NCBI GenBank assembly: GCA_002163155.1
Contig: MAAO01000005.1
Location: 1-64,000 of the forward strand
Length of the DNA stretch: 64,000 nucleotides
Direction of reading: 5' to 3'
Source of the DNA: Halobacteriovorax marinus
Lineage (GTDB): Bacteria; Bdellovibrionota; Bacteriovoracia; Bacteriovoracales; Bacteriovoracaceae
Position numbers and translations under genes: made by a program. The notes under the pieces were generated by a model. That model saw only the letters and a program-made list of their open reading frames with translations, did not search any database and was not told the origin of the DNA. This document shows positions 1 through 8,339 of the stretch, one piece after another (the stretch's first letter is position 1; every line of letters begins with the position of its first letter).

Positions 1-261
1 CTTGATAATCAGCCGAAGCTTCATATCTATTAACTATTATTCGAATTTTAAAGAGCTTCCAAAAACAGACAAAAGAGCCTAGTAAAGCGACGTTCGCTTT
101 GCTTGTCAGTTGTTTTGTCTTGGGAACAGAACGGATACTACGCACGCTCTCCAAAAAAAGCAACCATTTTTTTTATTATATTCATCTTTTTTTTTGATAA
201 AACAAAAACTATTTCAATAGCTTGCGGCTTTTTAAGGAGGATTAATACTACTTATTAGTAC
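1..261. other. Non-coding stretch with nested inverted repeat
   Basis: I see no gene here. The visible structure is an inverted repeat, AGACAAAA at 67-74 against TTTTGTCT at 113-120. It encloses a 7-bp hairpin, AAAGCGA at 84-90 against TCGCTTT at 94-100. Read on the minus strand, the outer repeat is followed by a T-rich run, so it could be a second terminator beyond pheT or part of a small RNA. There is no known family match that I can name. Confidence 0.35.
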
Positions 262-291
262 CAATTAAAAAGGGCCGCAGAAGCGACCCTT
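262..291 (-). terminator. Rho-independent terminator of pheT
   Basis: On the minus strand, AAGGGTCGC and GCGGCCCTT form a 9-bp stem (one G-T pair) closed by a TTCT loop. The stem occupies 270-291 and is followed by a T-rich tail (262-269). It begins 14 bases beyond the pheT stop codon, so it ends the pheST transcript. Confidence 0.9.
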
Positions 292-304
292 GTTTTACGT
301 GATT

Positions 305-2731
305 TTAAGACTTTAGCGGAAATCCCGCTTTTTCCAGTGCTGCTACGATTTTATTCGAAGAGTCTGTAATAAATTCACCACTAAGGGTTTTTTCGGGGTC
401 AATAAAGATCGATCGAAGCGTAATGGCCAATTTATCGTCTTCCGGGCCATAAATATCGACGACTTTAGTACTTTGCAGCTCTTTAATTTTAACTTTCTTT
501 AAAGAGGCGAGTATTTTTGCCACCGAAGTGTGGATATCAGTAACTACTGTGCAATCAAAAGTAGAACCTGGGAACTTAGCGAGGGGTTTATACTTAACCT
601 TGTCCTTTAAAGGACGGCTCTCTACCTGAGTAAGGTCTATTACAGCGATACTTAGGTGTCCCTTAACTTTATACTGTCTTAGTATTAGAGGGTGTATACT
701 AGTGATCACACCTTGCATTTTACCCATGACTCTAATATTTAAAAATTCAAAAGGATGAACTCCTGCCCATTCTTCACTGATGAGTTCATTTTTAAACTTA
801 GGGTGCTTCTCAGAGAGATCATAGGGAATATTCACTGAAGATAACATTCTTGAAGTCGTATTCACTAAGTCCATGAAAGGAGTTTTCTCTTTAGAGTACA
901 TTGCAATGATAAGTTCACTCTTTTCTTTAGCAAAACTCTTCTCTCCTCTATGATAACTTCTTCCCAGTTCAAAGAAAGAAAATTCAGAACTGTTCTTGGC
1001 GTTTGTTGCTGTTATAGCAAGAGCGTTTGGAACAATAGAGTCACGCATAATTGAGTGATCTTTTGAAATAGAATTTAAGAGATTAAGTCCTGAACGAGTT
1101 GGCCATGAACATTTCTCCAAGAGCTTTTCGCCCACTAGAGGATAAGAGTTTACTTCAAAAGAGTTTCCATTATAAACCATGAAGTCTCGAATATTTCTGT
1201 GAAGTGCTTGAGCAGCAGTTAACCTTACAGGCTCTATAGTTAGCTTAGGAGAAGTTGGAATAATATTATCATACCCAATGATACGTCCTACTTCCTCAAC
1301 GAGGTCAGCTTCACAATCAATGTCCTTAGTAGATCTATAACTAGGAATAGCAATTTTTAAATCATCACCATTTTTTTCGATACCAAAATCAAGTGCTTTA
1401 AAAATTGAGAGGATTTTCTCCTCACTCACTTCAAGTCCAAGTACTGTATTAATTCTCTTTACTGATGTATCTAGAACTAATTTCTCGATAGTGTCTAAAT
1501 CCATTCCATCATATTCTATCTTTCCAATAACTTTCGCTTCTGGACAGAGTTGTAAAATAAGATCAAGTGTCCTTAGAAGAGTTCTCTCACATAATTTACT
1601 ATCGAGGGTTTTCTCATACCTCTGAGAAGAATCTGTTCGTAAACCAAGACGAGTAGAAGTACTTCTCACCATGGCGGCTTGCCAGTTCGCTACTTCGATA
1701 AAGATTTTAGAAGTCTTATCACTTACTCCGCTATTAAGACCTCCCATGAGACCTCCAATAACTAAAGATTTTTCGCTATCACAAATGACAGTGTCTCCAG
1801 CAATAAGTTGTCTCTTTTCTTCATCTAGAGTCGTAAACTCTTGTTCGGACTCAAGACTCTTAATCGTGATTGTATTGTCAGCAATCAAGTCTCTGTCAAA
1901 AATATGAAGAGGCATTCCCAGCTCAACCATAACGTAGTTACTAATATCAACGATATTATTGATTGGACGAAGACCAACAGCAGTTAAACGCTTCTTCAAC
2001 CATGTAGGAGATTCTGTAACCGTTACGTTATCAAGAGATAAACCAAAATATGCAAGACAGGCACTCTTACCTTCTAGCTTTGGTATAATTGGAGAATCAG
2101 CGTCATTAAATTTTTCTTTTAATTTAGAGGCCCATGCTGAATTGTAAGGAACTTTTAACTCATTTTCAAAGATTGCACCAAACTCTCTTGCTAATCCGTA
2201 GTGCCCCCAAAGATCAGGTCTGTGAGTCAGAGATTTATTATCAACGTCTAAAAGTACATCTTTTGTTTCGTTGAAATAATCAATCATATTTTGCCCGATA
2301 GGAGCATCACTAGGAAGTTCTAAAATCCCAGCGGAATCTTCAGCAAATCCAAGTTCTTCTTCAGAGCAAAGCATTCCTTCAGAGAGCACTCCTCTAATTT
2401 TCTTAGGCTCGAGCGTAAGACCATTAGGTAAACTCACCCCAAGAGGAGCATAGGGAGTTTTTAGACCAACTTTAACATTGGCAGCTCCACAGACGACTCG
2501 TTTAGTTTCTTTATCTCCAAAATTAAACGTCACAAGGTTTAACTTGTCCGCTTCAGGATGTTTTTCAATGGATACAATTTCAGCGACACGAATTTTTTCT
2601 AAGTGATCACCGATTGTTATAACTTCTTCAACTTCAGCAGTGGCCAAAGTGAACTTAATTCCTAATTCTTTTGGAGACATATCTGTTGGGAGAGCAACAA
2701 AGTCTTTAATCCAATCAATACTTATTAACAT
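305..2731 (-). CDS. pheT: Phenylalanyl-tRNA synthetase beta subunit
   Basis: This is the large subunit of the cytoplasmic alpha2-beta2 enzyme that charges tRNA(Phe). At 808 residues it has the normal bacterial length and layout: an N-terminal tRNA-binding domain (about 40-150), a B3/B4 editing region (about 215-390) containing LGLRTDSSQRYEK, a B5 domain, a catalytic-like core and a C-terminal FDX-ACB anticodon domain (about 710-800). The ATG is preceded by an AGAGGAA ribosome-binding site. It lies 15 bases after pheS and is evidently cotranscribed with it. A strong terminator follows. The assignment is secure. Confidence 0.97.
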   Translation of the reverse strand: MLISIDWIKDFVALPTDMSPKELGIKFTLATAEVEEVITIGDHLEKIRVAEIVSIEKHPEADKLNLVTFNFGDKETKRVVCGAANVKVGLKTPYAPLGVSLPNGLTLEPKKIRGVLSEGMLCSEEELGFAEDSAGILELPSDAPIGQNMIDYFNETKDVLLDVDNKSLTHRPDLWGHYGLAREFGAIFENELKVPYNSAWASKLKEKFNDADSPIIPKLEGKSACLAYFGLSLDNVTVTESPTWLKKRLTAVGLRPINNIVDISNYVMVELGMPLHIFDRDLIADNTITIKSLESEQEFTTLDEEKRQLIAGDTVICDSEKSLVIGGLMGGLNSGVSDKTSKIFIEVANWQAAMVRSTSTRLGLRTDSSQRYEKTLDSKLCERTLLRTLDLILQLCPEAKVIGKIEYDGMDLDTIEKLVLDTSVKRINTVLGLEVSEEKILSIFKALDFGIEKNGDDLKIAIPSYRSTKDIDCEADLVEEVGRIIGYDNIIPTSPKLTIEPVRLTAAQALHRNIRDFMVYNGNSFEVNSYPLVGEKLLEKCSWPTRSGLNLLNSISKDHSIMRDSIVPNALAITATNAKNSSEFSFFELGRSYHRGEKSFAKEKSELIIAMYSKEKTPFMDLVNTTSRMLSSVNIPYDLSEKHPKFKNELISEEWAGVHPFEFLNIRVMGKMQGVITSIHPLILRQYKVKGHLSIAVIDLTQVESRPLKDKVKYKPLAKFPGSTFDCTVVTDIHTSVAKILASLKKVKIKELQSTKVVDIYGPEDDKLAITLRSIFIDPEKTLSGEFITDSSNKIVAALEKAGFPLKS

Positions 2732-2746
2732 ATAATATTCCTCTAA

Positions 2747-3811
2747 CTAAAATGTTCTAAATTGTGAGTTGAATCTAAGATCCCCACTCTGCAGGTGTCT
2801 AATGTCGTCAATCCCGTACTTCATCATCACAAGACGATCAAGTCCTAGCCCAAAAGCAAATCCATTATATTTCTCTGGATCAATTCCTCCGGCCTTAAGA
2901 ACATTTGGATGTACCATTCCACAAGGAAGTAGTTCTAACCAACCAACTTGCTTACAAACTGAACATCCCTTTCCTGAACAAATGAGACATTTGATATCAA
3001 GCTCAAAACCTGGCTCAACAAAAGGGAAGAAACCTGGACGAAGTCTAACTTCAACTTCTTTTTTGAAGATTTCTTTTAAGATTGTTTTCATAAAATAGAT
3101 AAGATGGCTGACGGAAATATTCTCTCCTACCATCATTCCCTCTAATTGATTGAAAACCATTTCATGGGAAGCATCAGTTCTTTCACATCTGAATACTGTT
3201 CCAGGTGCGATGAATTTAAAAGGAGGTTTTCTCGCTTGCATTCCATGAACTTGAACCGTTGAGGTGTGAGTTCTAAGAAGATGCTTCTTTTCGTCGCACT
3301 CGACATTTGGATCGTGGAACCAGAAAGTATCTTGCATATCTCTAGCAGGATGGTCTCCTGGAATATTTAGTGCTTCGAAATTATGAAATTCGTCTTCAAT
3401 ATGAGGACCATCTAATATATCAAACCCCATTGAGAGGAAAATATCTTCAATTTCTCTTTGAATGAGAGTTCTTGGATGAAAACCACCAGAGTAATTATTA
3501 TTAGATCTCACAGCATCAGTTAGAGTGATATCTATCTTCTCATTCGCTAGTTTTTTATTAATCTCTTCTGTCTCAATGAAAGTGAGTTTCTTAGCAACGG
3601 AATTTGTGATTTCATTTTTAATCTCATTGGCCTTAGGACCAATCAGCTTTCTCTCTTCGTTTGTGGCATTTTTTAGAGATTTAAGAACCTCAGAAATATG
3701 CCCCTTCTTACCTAGGTATTCAGATTTTAGGTTTAAAATGTCGGCCTGGTTACCAAGACCTGTGATCTTCTCTTCAAATTCTTTGTAAAGAGAGTCTAGT
3801 TTTTCAATCAT
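2747..3811 (-). CDS. pheS: Phenylalanyl-tRNA synthetase alpha subunit
   Basis: This is the catalytic subunit of phenylalanyl-tRNA synthetase (354 residues). An N-terminal coiled coil (about 1-90) that binds tRNA is followed by the class II core. Motif 2 (RCERTDASHEMVFNQ, about 210) and motif 3 (GLGLDRLVMM, about 322-331) are both present. The four-cysteine insertion CLICSGKGCSVC seen in many bacterial PheS proteins is also there. The start has an AAGGAAG ribosome-binding site. About 105 bases upstream is the terminator of a structured RNA. The gene may therefore have its own promoter, or that element may attenuate it. Confidence 0.97.
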   Translation of the reverse strand: MIEKLDSLYKEFEEKITGLGNQADILNLKSEYLGKKGHISEVLKSLKNATNEERKLIGPKANEIKNEITNSVAKKLTFIETEEINKKLANEKIDITLTDAVRSNNNYSGGFHPRTLIQREIEDIFLSMGFDILDGPHIEDEFHNFEALNIPGDHPARDMQDTFWFHDPNVECDEKKHLLRTHTSTVQVHGMQARKPPFKFIAPGTVFRCERTDASHEMVFNQLEGMMVGENISVSHLIYFMKTILKEIFKKEVEVRLRPGFFPFVEPGFELDIKCLICSGKGCSVCKQVGWLELLPCGMVHPNVLKAGGIDPEKYNGFAFGLGLDRLVMMKYGIDDIRHLQSGDLRFNSQFRTF

Positions 3812-3915
3812 ACAACGTCTTCCTTAGAGTTCATGTAATTATAGAACAGTATTTAACGTCGCATTTTGTCATATGAAACCGAATTGATCAAGACGATGTG
3901 GGTAGTAAAAATGAG

Positions 3916-3945
3916 GAAAAAATATGCGGGGGCGATCCCCCCCGC
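3916..3945 (-). terminator. Strong rho-independent terminator upstream of pheS
   Basis: GCGGGGG (3926-3932) and CCCCCGC (3939-3945) form a perfect 7-bp GC stem around a 6-base loop. On the minus strand it is followed by ATATTTTTT. It lies between the structured RNA and pheS, 100 bases before the pheS start. It can either end an independent small RNA or act as an attenuator for pheST. Confidence 0.9.
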
Positions 3946-4146
3946 AGGACTAACGTTTCGAAGCAGTTCAAAACTGCATAGTAGCAACCAACATGCAATT
4001 ATGAGTCGTTTCCTGACACCCACTTAACCATGGGATACACATGAACGAATGGTTACCTAATCATGAATTTAAAATTCTCAATGATTATCCTAGTCTCTGC
4101 TAAGCCTCCTAAGAAGGTTATAATAGATTGGCATGGCCAAGAGCTA
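3916..4146 (-). ncRNA. Unassigned structured RNA or pheST leader, about 230 nt
   Basis: A non-coding minus-strand transcript of about 230 nt is suggested by an extended -10 promoter at one end and the terminator at the other. Several perfect hairpins lie between. AATCAT/ATGATT continues into GAATTT/AAATTC (4059-4086). TAACCAT pairs with ATGGTTA (4025-4055), GCAGTT with AACTGC (3963-3977), and TTGGC with GCCAA near the 5' end. A possible closing stem pairs 4091-4100 with 3944-3952. I do not see the sequence signatures of tmRNA, RNase P RNA, SRP RNA, a T-box or a common riboswitch. 6S RNA cannot be excluded on structure alone. Confidence 0.55.
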
Positions 4147-4152
4147 TAACCC

Positions 4153-4161
4153 AGTATAACA
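4153..4161 (-). promoter_or_regulatory. Extended -10 promoter of the structured RNA
   Basis: The minus strand reads TGT-TATACT, an extended -10 (TGnTATACT). No good -35 lies at the usual distance, as is normal for extended -10 promoters. Transcription would begin near 4146, just before the TTGGC/GCCAA hairpin. Confidence 0.5.
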
Positions 4162-4271
4162 CGTAGCAACATTCAAGAGAGATGTAATTTAACAATAATA
4201 TACGAAAGAAGAAGAGAGGTTTTCTAGTAAATATTTACCATTGATTAAAAGAATATAAACAGATTAATACT

Positions 4272-4296
4272 CTCCCAGTAGAAGAAGAACTGGGAG
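4272..4296 (-). terminator. Stem-loop after hldA
   Basis: CTCCCAGT (4272-4279) and ACTGGGAG (4289-4296) form a perfect 8-bp stem with a 9-base loop, 12 bases beyond the hldA stop. The minus-strand tail AGTATTAATC is only moderately T-rich, so this may be a weak terminator or a 3'-end stabiliser of the cmk operon mRNA. Confidence 0.55.
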
Positions 4297-4307
4297 CAAG
4301 ATGAATT

Positions 4308-5327
4308 TTAGTCGTGATATTCTGAGTAAATTTTATGATAGAAATCAGTTAATTCCTGTGTATTTACTGTCGCTGTCCCTTTCTTGGCCACTACAACACC
4401 AGAACCACAATTTCCTAACCAACAGGCATCTTCAAGACTACCACCAGCGATGAGCGAAGCACTTAGAAGGGATATAGCAGTATCTCCCGCTCCAGAGACA
4501 TCAAATACTTCATTGGCCACCGTGGGGATAATTTTAACATCCTTATCTCCCTTAGTATAAAGGGCCATTCCCTCGCCACCTAGAGTAATAACAATTTGTT
4601 GAATTGAGAGTTTGTCAGATAGAATTTTAGCCATTTCAAGAACATCAGTAGTTTGACTCCCAAGTAGCGAAACCATGATTTCCGCTTCGGCCCTATTGGG
4701 CTTTAAGAGGTCAACTCCCTTATAAAAGTGAGGGGGTGTAGTTCTTGCGGGGTCTACTAAAACTTTCTTACCGTGTTCTTTAGCGAGTTTAATTAATTTA
4801 GAAATGGTTTCTTCTGACAAAGTCCCCTTTCCGTAATCCTCTACGATAATAGCACTATGGCTTGGAACAAATTCACTAATACGACTAAATAGACGCTCCT
4901 CAGTGGCCTCAACCAAAGGGGCACTTGATTCGTAATCCACACGACAAATTTGTTGCGTAGAAGTGGTGATTCTCTCTTTAAAAATTGTAGGTCTCTCAGA
5001 GCACCTTACGACCCCCCAAGTAGAAAGTTCATTTTCCTCAAGGAGAGATTCTAAAGTGCTGGCATGGGAATCCTCACCAACAACTCCACAAATAGTCGAG
5101 GCAATACCAAGACAAGAGAAATTATTAGAGATATTGGAAGCAAGACCTAGAGTCGTCCATTCCTTAGTCACTTCAAGTACAGGCACAGGGGCCTCAGGAG
5201 AAATTCTCTTAACTTCTCCGTAAGTATATTTATCAAGCCCTAAATCACCGACAACTAGAACAGGTTCTAATTCGTTAAATTTTGAAATTATTTTTTTAAA
5301 ATTTTCATTTGAAATTATTGATTTCAC
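4308..5327 (-). CDS. hldA: D-glycero-beta-D-manno-heptose-7-phosphate kinase (HldA/HldE kinase domain)
   Basis: This is a PfkB-family sugar kinase of the ADP-heptose pathway that supplies LPS inner-core heptose. The N-terminal GDLGLDKYTYG and RISPEAPVPVLEV (about 27-53) are the hallmark of HldE kinases. The anion-hole and catalytic-Asp motif VSGAGD is at about 277-282. At 339 residues it contains only the kinase domain. The nucleotidylyltransferase half found in bifunctional HldE is missing and must be encoded elsewhere. The GTG start overlaps the glycosyltransferase stop by 4 bases (GTGA), showing translational coupling in a cmk-GT9-hldA operon. Confidence 0.9.
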   Translation of the reverse strand: MKSIISNENFKKIISKFNELEPVLVVGDLGLDKYTYGEVKRISPEAPVPVLEVTKEWTTLGLASNISNNFSCLGIASTICGVVGEDSHASTLESLLEENELSTWGVVRCSERPTIFKERITTSTQQICRVDYESSAPLVEATEERLFSRISEFVPSHSAIIVEDYGKGTLSEETISKLIKLAKEHGKKVLVDPARTTPPHFYKGVDLLKPNRAEAEIMVSLLGSQTTDVLEMAKILSDKLSIQQIVITLGGEGMALYTKGDKDVKIIPTVANEVFDVSGAGDTAISLLSASLIAGGSLEDACWLGNCGSGVVVAKKGTATVNTQELTDFYHKIYSEYHD

Positions 5328-6421
5328 TTTTTCTCCAAACTTAGGATATCTTCCAATTCATTTATTATATCCTGAACTTCTATTTTTGACATACATTCAT
5401 AATAGGGACACGACGCACCAGCACATTTAAATCGCTCTCCACACACTACATCAGGAATGACCAAGCGTGTTTTGTCCTTCTCACGAATAAATGGTCCCCA
5501 ACGAAGGGAGCTTTGAACTTTAATTGGGGAGAATATCCCTACAATCGGCACCTCTAAAGTATTTGCAATATGAGTCGTACCAGTACTGGGACCAATAAAA
5601 GCACTGGCTCCAGAAAGAACTAACATATAATTGCTAAGTCCTTTTATAGATCCATCAAAAAAGAAGAAGCGATCTTTTAGGTGTTCTTTATTGCCAACAT
5701 GATCCCTAATTCCCACTAAGTAAGATTCATCGGCAGGAGTATGGGAAATTATCCAATTATATTTATTAGGATGCAGTAACTCCATTTTATCGATCAATCT
5801 TCCATAGTTCCTAGATGACCAATTAAGCGTATGACCAGTCATTCCTGGGTGAATAAAAATATAGGGAAGTTCAGAGTTTAAGCCTGCGTCTTTTAATGTA
5901 ACTTTAAAATCGTTTATGCCCTGTAACTTCTTTGATTCTTCTAGGTGGATTTTCGGAGCAAATTCAGCTCTTTCTTTAGAATTATACTTTATTCCAATGC
6001 CTTTTAAGAGATTCAAGTTGTAATCGCTCTCATGCATAGTCACTAGCGAGCGCTTTTGTCTTATTCCATTATTTAAAAAGAGAAAACTAGGCCATTTAGA
6101 AACGAGTCCACCTCGAATACCTACCCGTTTAAACCACGAGTAATAACTAGGAAGATGATCACCACCTGCATAGAGATAAATATCAGGATGAAATTCTTTG
6201 AAAATGCTTCTAAGCCTTTTTATTTTGGCTAAGAATGAGAGCTTCTTATTGTAAGAGAAACATCCATTTACGTATGGGTGGTTCTCAAAGAGCGGTATTG
6301 TAATGGGCGAAACCAAAAAACGAATATCAGCTTCAGGGAATTTCTTTCTAAGTAGAGCAGCTATAGGCTCAGTCAGAATTGTATCCCCTAGAGCATCTGT
6401 TCTATTAATAAGAATTTTCAC
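5324..6421 (-). CDS. Glycosyltransferase family 9 (heptosyltransferase-like)
   Basis: This 365-residue protein resembles the ADP-heptose:LPS heptosyltransferases (WaaC/WaaF/WaaQ, GT9). The N-terminal DALGDTILTEPIAALLRKKFP (about 8-28) is the typical opening of the family. The C-terminal half has the donor-binding region with FIHPGMTG and GPSTGTTHIAN. It ends in a Cys-rich segment (CGERFKCAGASCPYYEC), as in several family members. It most likely transfers heptose or a related sugar to lipid A-core at the inner membrane. The neighbouring hldA supports this. Which heptosyltransferase it is cannot be told. The start is GTG, overlapping the cmk stop by 4 bases. Confidence 0.85.
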   Translation of the reverse strand: MKILINRTDALGDTILTEPIAALLRKKFPEADIRFLVSPITIPLFENHPYVNGCFSYNKKLSFLAKIKRLRSIFKEFHPDIYLYAGGDHLPSYYSWFKRVGIRGGLVSKWPSFLFLNNGIRQKRSLVTMHESDYNLNLLKGIGIKYNSKERAEFAPKIHLEESKKLQGINDFKVTLKDAGLNSELPYIFIHPGMTGHTLNWSSRNYGRLIDKMELLHPNKYNWIISHTPADESYLVGIRDHVGNKEHLKDRFFFFDGSIKGLSNYMLVLSGASAFIGPSTGTTHIANTLEVPIVGIFSPIKVQSSLRWGPFIREKDKTRLVIPDVVCGERFKCAGASCPYYECMSKIEVQDIINELEDILSLEKK

Positions 6422-7110
6422 AAATGAATTCCATTCCCTTCTGCTTTACTTTGCACAGTCCCTGTAAGTTCTTTTAAAACTTCATTGAGTTCCATATCAC
6501 TAGTATCGACGAGAGCTGCATCTTCAGCTTGCTTGAGAGGTGCAACTTCACGGTTCATATCGCTATCATCACGTTTCTGGACATCTTTCATAACTTGCTC
6601 AAGTGTCATATCACCCGTGCCAGCTTCCTTAAGTTGATTGAGTCTTCTTTCTGAGCGAATTTCAACTGAAGCTGTAACAAAGAATTTGCAAAAAGCATCT
6701 GGAAAAACAACAGTTCCAATATCTCTTCCTTCCATTACGCAAACCACTCGACTGGCCAGTTCTCTTTGAAAATGTAGGAGATACTCCCTCACTTCAGGAA
6801 CTTGTGAAACAATGGAAGCCAGTTTAGAAACACTGTGCTCACGAATTTTGTCTGTTAAATTTACTCCATCAATTCCAATTAAGAAATCAGATGATTTTCC
6901 GTAATCAAGTTGTATAGAATTTAAAAAATTTTGAATTTCTGGGCCACTAACCATTGGAATGTTTCTTTGATCACAAGTATAGGCCAATGATCTAAACATG
7001 GCACCTGTGTCAATATAAAGAACTCCAAGAGTTTCAGCTAACTTTTTGGCTATAGTTGATTTTCCACTTCCAGATGGTCCATCTATAGCAATGACTTTCG
7101 ATAAAGACAT
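6418..7110 (-). CDS. cmk: Cytidylate kinase
   Basis: This (d)CMP kinase makes (d)CDP for nucleic acid and lipid precursor synthesis in the cytosol. The 230-residue length is typical. The P-loop GPSGSGKST is at about 11-19, DTGAMFR at about 35-41 and EGRDIGTVVFPDA at about 128-140. The ATG follows a good AAGGAAGTGAG ribosome-binding site. It is the first gene of a tightly overlapping cmk-GT9-hldA operon. CMP kinase next to envelope sugar genes fits the CMP/CTP demand of LPS assembly, although that link is inference. Confidence 0.96.
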   Translation of the reverse strand: MSLSKVIAIDGPSGSGKSTIAKKLAETLGVLYIDTGAMFRSLAYTCDQRNIPMVSGPEIQNFLNSIQLDYGKSSDFLIGIDGVNLTDKIREHSVSKLASIVSQVPEVREYLLHFQRELASRVVCVMEGRDIGTVVFPDAFCKFFVTASVEIRSERRLNQLKEAGTGDMTLEQVMKDVQKRDDSDMNREVAPLKQAEDAALVDTSDMELNEVLKELTGTVQSKAEGNGIHL

Positions 7111-7195
7111 TTCTTCTCACTTCCTTGAAAATTTTAGACTCAATGGGACAATAATTTACCATTTTAGTCTCTGCAAAACTAGACGCTATGAGATA

Positions 7196-8167
7196 TTAGA
7201 GAGATTTTTTTTGGTGACTCAACCCGTTAAAGGCTAAACGATAACCAAATGGCTTAAATTCAACAAAGTGAAAGACTTCATCTAGGCTTTCTAGACGAGT
7301 ATAAAGATAGTTATTTCTTGGATTCTTACCCACTAACGTAGAACGCAATGCAAGGATTCTTGAAGAAGTAGACTTCTTAAAGTGCTCAGAAACCAACTTG
7401 TAATGACGACGAACCTTATCTAAGTAAAGATTTTTAACGCCAACAGGTAGTTTAAGCCTAAGTCTTCTATAAACTCCACCAGGTCCCATATTGTAAGCTA
7501 CTGTAGCGAGTTTATAATTTCCACGAAAGATTTTTAAAAGTCTTTTGAGATAGAAAACACCCATTTCAATATTTACATAAGGATCTTCAATTTGTTCATA
7601 AACAAAGGTTTCATCAGTGGTAAATTTTAATAAGCGGCTTAAGAATTTTCCCGTTGCAGGCATTATCTGCATAAGTCCTGTGGCAGAAACTGAACTTCTT
7701 GCTTGGAAGTTAAAGTGACTCTCCGTCCACATTACACTTAGCGCCCAAAAAGGATCAACTTGATACTGCTCACACAGCTCCATAGTCTTCCTTAGGTATC
7801 TTCCTAGACGAATTTTTAATTTCCCAGGAACAGATTGAAGAATAAGGCTTCTAATTTCTTTCTTAGAGTGATTCTTCATGTGGAGTAGCTCGATATTACC
7901 AAACGACTTACCCACTGAAGAAAATTGATAGAAAGAATTCTCATCTAAAAGATATGCTGAATCTGATCTTTCTATCTTCTGTGTCTCATTATCAAAAAAT
8001 TGGAGACTTTGAAGTTCTTTAGAAAAAATAAGTCCAATGACCATGAAAATGATCAAAGTATTACCGTAACGCAAAAGCGCTCGCATCTTGTTCGATTGAA
8101 GAGAGTGGGCAATTACCCGTACTCCGTTAGAAACGGTGAAATGTTCTTTTTTAACTAGTTTATACAT
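7196..8167 (-). CDS. Membrane-anchored lytic transglycosylase (SLT domain)
   Basis: This is a predicted peptidoglycan-cleaving lytic transglycosylase of the Slt/MltC-like group. One membrane helix (about 34-50) anchors a periplasmic domain. The SLT domain (about 135-290) has the catalytic Glu in MWTESHF (about 149), then GLMQIMPATG and AYNMGPGG. No clear ribosome-binding site precedes the first ATG. An internal Met at residue 28, just before the membrane helix, is an alternative start (8086). The role is wall turnover or, in a predator, prey-wall remodelling; the latter is speculation. It ends 85 bases before cmk. Confidence 0.88.
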   Translation of the reverse strand: MYKLVKKEHFTVSNGVRVIAHSLQSNKMRALLRYGNTLIIFMVIGLIFSKELQSLQFFDNETQKIERSDSAYLLDENSFYQFSSVGKSFGNIELLHMKNHSKKEIRSLILQSVPGKLKIRLGRYLRKTMELCEQYQVDPFWALSVMWTESHFNFQARSSVSATGLMQIMPATGKFLSRLLKFTTDETFVYEQIEDPYVNIEMGVFYLKRLLKIFRGNYKLATVAYNMGPGGVYRRLRLKLPVGVKNLYLDKVRRHYKLVSEHFKKSTSSRILALRSTLVGKNPRNNYLYTRLESLDEVFHFVEFKPFGYRLAFNGLSHQKKSL

Positions 8168-8339
8168 ACGAGAAGGCTTGTACCCCCTGTAAAATTGGTC
8201 TGTCTAGGGCCTGTGAAAAGATTTACCATGCACAGAGTTATTTAAAACGCACCTTGCTAAGCAATTTTCTTTAATTTCGATAGTTTTGGGGCTTAACTTC
8301 AATTAGAATAATCTTCTATTGAAATAATTTGGAGAACAA

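Noticed and set aside
1671-2147. Plus-strand frames within pheT
   Set aside because: These are antisense shadows of a strongly supported gene.
3916-4180. tmRNA, RNase P RNA, SRP RNA or T-box
   Set aside because: No CCA-ended acceptor-like 3' end or tag frame (tmRNA), no GAGGAAAGTCC (RNase P), no GGAAGCAGCC (SRP), and no GGTGGnACCGCG (T-box). Left as an unassigned structured RNA.
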